Origin: Patescibacteria group bacterium
Lineage (GTDB): Bacteria > Patescibacteriota > UBA1384 > UBA12157 > JAENIV01
Assembly: GCA_023485405.1 (NCBI GenBank)
Contig: JAMCZU010000002.1
Span: 1 to 51,245, forward strand
Direction: 5' to 3'
Length of the DNA: 51,245 nt
The notes beneath the pieces are model-generated. The model had not been told where the DNA came from and made no database searches. It saw nothing but the letters and a program-made list of their open reading frames with translations. Below are positions 50,989 to 51,245 of this stretch, one piece after another (within the stretch, counting starts at the first letter, position 1; each line of letters starts with the position of its first letter). The translations under genes and the position numbers were made by a program.

Positions 50989-51080
50989 AAAAAACCCTCT
51001 TGATGGTGAACCACCAGAGGAGGGAACAACCTATTCCTTGCGGACACCCACCCATACGGGCAGTATTCAGTTGCGATTTA
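50989..51080 (-). ncRNA. Candidate small RNA with own promoter and terminator
   Basis: On the minus strand a promoter (51086-51114) is followed by about 90 bases without an ORF. GCAAC/GTTGT pairs enclose a TCC-GCAA-GGA tetraloop hairpin, and the end is a terminator: CCCTCC...GAGGG around TGGTGGTTCACCA, then six T (50989-50994). The TCC-GNRA-GGA tip recalls SRP RNA helix 8, but the conserved internal loop does not match, so no name is given. Confidence 0.55.
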
Positions 51081-51085
51081 ATTAT

Positions 51086-51114
51086 AGTATATTACAATAT
51101 ATTATAATTGTCAA
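51086..51114 (-). promoter_or_regulatory. Sigma70 promoter of the candidate small RNA
   Basis: TTGACA (51109-51114), 17 bases, TATACT (51086-51091). The -35 box overlaps the TGA stop of the transposase fragment. Confidence 0.75.
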
Positions 51115-51245
51115 GTTTTGTACAGTATCATAGTTCTTTTGACATTGATATTCTGTCTGTTATCGTTAATATATTTTCTAAGTTGCATATAAGGGATGCG
51201 ACCATCCATGCCTAAGCCAAAGTGTGGTCGGTGATAATTATAGAA
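51111..51245 (-). CDS. C-terminus of a DDE/integrase-core transposase (partial, runs off the edge)
   Basis: The last 44 codons read YNYHRPHFGLGMDGRIPYMQL and end with TGA at 51111-51113. The YNxxRPHxGLG pattern after the catalytic Glu is typical of IS3/IS481-type integrase cores. The rest of the gene lies beyond the window. No terminal inverted repeat can be judged from this fragment. Confidence 0.75.
   Translation of the reverse strand, partial: FYNYHRPHFGLGMDGRIPYMQLRKYINDNRQNINVKRTMILYKT

Noticed and set aside
50989-51080. SRP RNA (ffs)
   Set aside because: The TCC-GNRA-GGA tip is similar, but the conserved symmetric loop (AGG opposite AGCA) is missing and the ends do not form a long rod.

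Overview
The window reads as a chromosomal segment of a Candidate Phyla Radiation (Patescibacteria) bacterium, probably Microgenomates-like. The support is indirect: AT-rich DNA, short intergenic gaps, ATGA start/stop overlaps, VanW, a membrane pyrophosphatase, many large membrane glycosyltransferases, PsbP-like and pilin-like single-pass proteins, and no transposon-rich island. TGA is a normal stop (it ends genes in several ATGA overlaps), so this is not a UGA-recoding lineage. No gene-free stretch exceeds 300 bases.

Layout. 1-4.0 kb: tRNA-Ser, an MGMT-like protein, a deacetylase-fold protein, a methyltransferase, tRNA-Arg, a Cys-cluster protein and D-Ala-D-Ala ligase. 4.0-19.5 kb: a surface-glycan locus with flippase, GT4 enzymes, GT39-type membrane transferases, two GT2 enzymes, a clan-A glycoside-hydrolase-like protein and two O-antigen-ligase-like proteins, interrupted by a PI3/4-kinase-like gene on the other strand. 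19.5-21.8 kb: a GC-richer PEP-CTERM surface protein with a strong promoter and structured leader, a membrane-anchored PsbP-like protein and a HicBA toxin-antitoxin pair. 21.9-34.7 kb: GtrA and GT4, H+-pyrophosphatase, VanW, CTP synthase, phosphomannomutase, pilin-like protein, retropepsin plus DUF5678, PH-domain protein and TrpRS. 34.7-42.4 kb: nucleotidyltransferase-like protein, groES-groEL, ogt plus PRC-barrel, the rpsF-ssb-rpsR-efp operon and ychF. 42.5-51.2 kb: anti-sigma-like ATPase, Xer recombinase, PAP2, DedA, Phd-like protein, M16 peptidase, NDK, a WecA/MraY-like transferase, DUF3800, a candidate small RNA and the C-terminus of a transposase running off the right edge.

The genes fit a small fermentative or epibiotic cell that invests heavily in its envelope: lipid-linked sugar synthesis (WecA-like, GT2), glycan extension (GT4, GT39), flipping and ligation, undecaprenyl-phosphate recycling (PAP2, DedA) and peptidoglycan (Ddl, VanW).

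The most unusual layer is not a gene. Several dispersed repeat families are scattered through the window: AT-rich imperfect palindromes of about 50-110 bp, GC-rich short palindromes, a 22-base palindromic word present twice, and an inverted pair around the ogt/PRC operon. They lie between genes, overlap gene ends and, in several cases, sit in frame inside glycosyltransferase genes as extra peptide. Other signals are an orphan PEP-CTERM protein with no sortase in view, a groES leader with hairpins instead of a recognisable CIRCE, two candidate structured RNAs, recurrent leaderless-type promoters, and a gene broken by an in-frame TAA. All functional calls come from reading motifs; no database search was run.
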